Below are positions 5,374 to 5,709 of a stretch of 5,709 nucleotides of DNA, piece by piece. Position 1 is the first letter of the stretch. Each line of letters begins with the position of its first letter. The stretch is from contig JAAXQM010000143.1 in NCBI GenBank assembly GCA_012974295.1, positions 1 to 5,709 of the forward strand. The letters run 5' to 3'. A model generated the notes under the pieces. The model was not told the DNA's origin and searched no databases. It saw only the letters and a program-made list of their open reading frames with translations. The position numbers and the translations under genes were made by a program. This DNA comes from Dehalococcoidales bacterium. Lineage in GTDB: Bacteria > Chloroflexota > Dehalococcoidia > E44-bin15.

Positions 5374-5709
5374 CTAGATCTTAAATTCCCACTGACAAGC
5401 AATCTCATCCTCACTCTTTCTGGGAGGCAACTTTATCGGCTCTACCTCTATTTTAGGATTAAACCTCTTCGCTATCCACTTGAACGCTGGTAAATCTATC
5501 TCCTCACACGCCAGCTTCTGCAACTCGGTGTCATTGTGCCGCTCAAAGTACTCCAGCGAATTACAGCGGGTGACGGTCATTATGCCATGATTCTTGTTCT
5601 TCAGCTCAAACTGAACGCGGGGTTTGAAATCCGGCGGTGGGCCAACATAGATAACCGAGAATGCAGGGCCAAACTGAAGATACTTGAACAGTGCAGGAAT
5701 ATCATCCCC
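5374..5709 (-). CDS. uncharacterised Cys/His-conserved protein, tandem paralogue C, N-terminus outside window
   Basis: The minus-strand frame is open from the window edge at 5709 to the TAG at 5374-5376, giving the last 111 residues. The fragment begins Gly-Asp-Asp-Ile-Pro-Ala-Leu-Phe-Lys-Tyr, matching GNDIASMFKY of paralogue B (83-92), so about 80 residues are missing upstream. The ATG at 5580 is an internal Met in the conserved MTVTRC motif, not a start. The C-terminal part (5377-5580) is about 60% identical to B (41 of 68 by hand) and keeps the conserved Cys, LEY, ERHND, LAC, FNPKI, PPRK and CQWEF. The central part differs: about eight extra residues including a GPPPDF segment (about 5626-5643) replace the acidic FDIDYELKDDGK stretch. 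It may therefore bind a different partner or substrate. Function unknown. Confidence 0.82.
   Translation of the reverse strand, partial: GDDIPALFKYLQFGPAFSVIYVGPPPDFKPRVQFELKNKNHGIMTVTRCNSLEYFERHNDTELQKLACEEIDLPAFKWIAKRFNPKIEVEPIKLPPRKSEDEIACQWEFKI

Noticed and set aside
5578..5580. ATG as start of a short 68-residue gene
   Set aside because: The frame continues to 5709 with clear homology to paralogue B, so this Met is internal.

Overview
The window looks like part of an anaerobic or acyl-CoA-metabolising environmental bacterium with a mid-range GC chromosome. The gene content (adenosylcobalamin-type acyl-CoA mutase homologue, acyl-CoA dehydrogenase, a uncharacterised Cys-rich family in tandem, short MITE-like repeats) reminds me of Chloroflexota/Dehalococcoidia or sulfate-reducing deltaproteobacterial genomes. 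That placement is inference from memory, and no gene here fixes the taxon.

Layout. (1) Positions 2-313, + strand: the C-terminal end of a beta-CASP/RMMBL metallo-beta-lactamase-fold nuclease, cut by the window edge. (2) Positions 314-668: a non-coding region with a 121-bp MITE-like element (402-522) flanked by a 7-bp target duplication, an inverted-repeat-rich stretch, and a good sigma70-type promoter (587-614). (3) Positions 669-3965, + strand: an apparent three-gene operon encoding a methylmalonyl-CoA-mutase-like large subunit, its separate cobalamin-binding small subunit, and an acyl-CoA dehydrogenase, closed by a strong hairpin terminator (3981-4026). (4) Positions 4031-4151: a second copy of the same 121-bp element, inserted directly behind that terminator. 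(5) Positions 4162-5709, - strand, convergent with the operon: three tandem paralogues of a Cys/His-conserved small protein family, the most upstream one cut by the window edge.

How the genes may work together. The mutase pair and the dehydrogenase should act on one CoA-thioester route: a radical carbon-skeleton rearrangement plus an alpha,beta-oxidation. The mutase has lost the residues that define methylmalonyl-CoA mutase (Tyr89, Gln197, Arg207 and even the normally invariant His244, P. shermanii numbering, aligned from memory). The substrate is therefore probably not methylmalonyl-CoA and the chemistry may differ. The dehydrogenase carries Asp where the catalytic Glu normally sits. No mutase chaperone GTPase (MeaB-like) or epimerase is visible in the window.

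The strongest unusual signals are the atypical mutase active site, the pair of equal-length transposed repeats that carry terminator-like hairpins (one splitting an inverted repeat upstream of the mutase promoter), and the tandem paralogue array.
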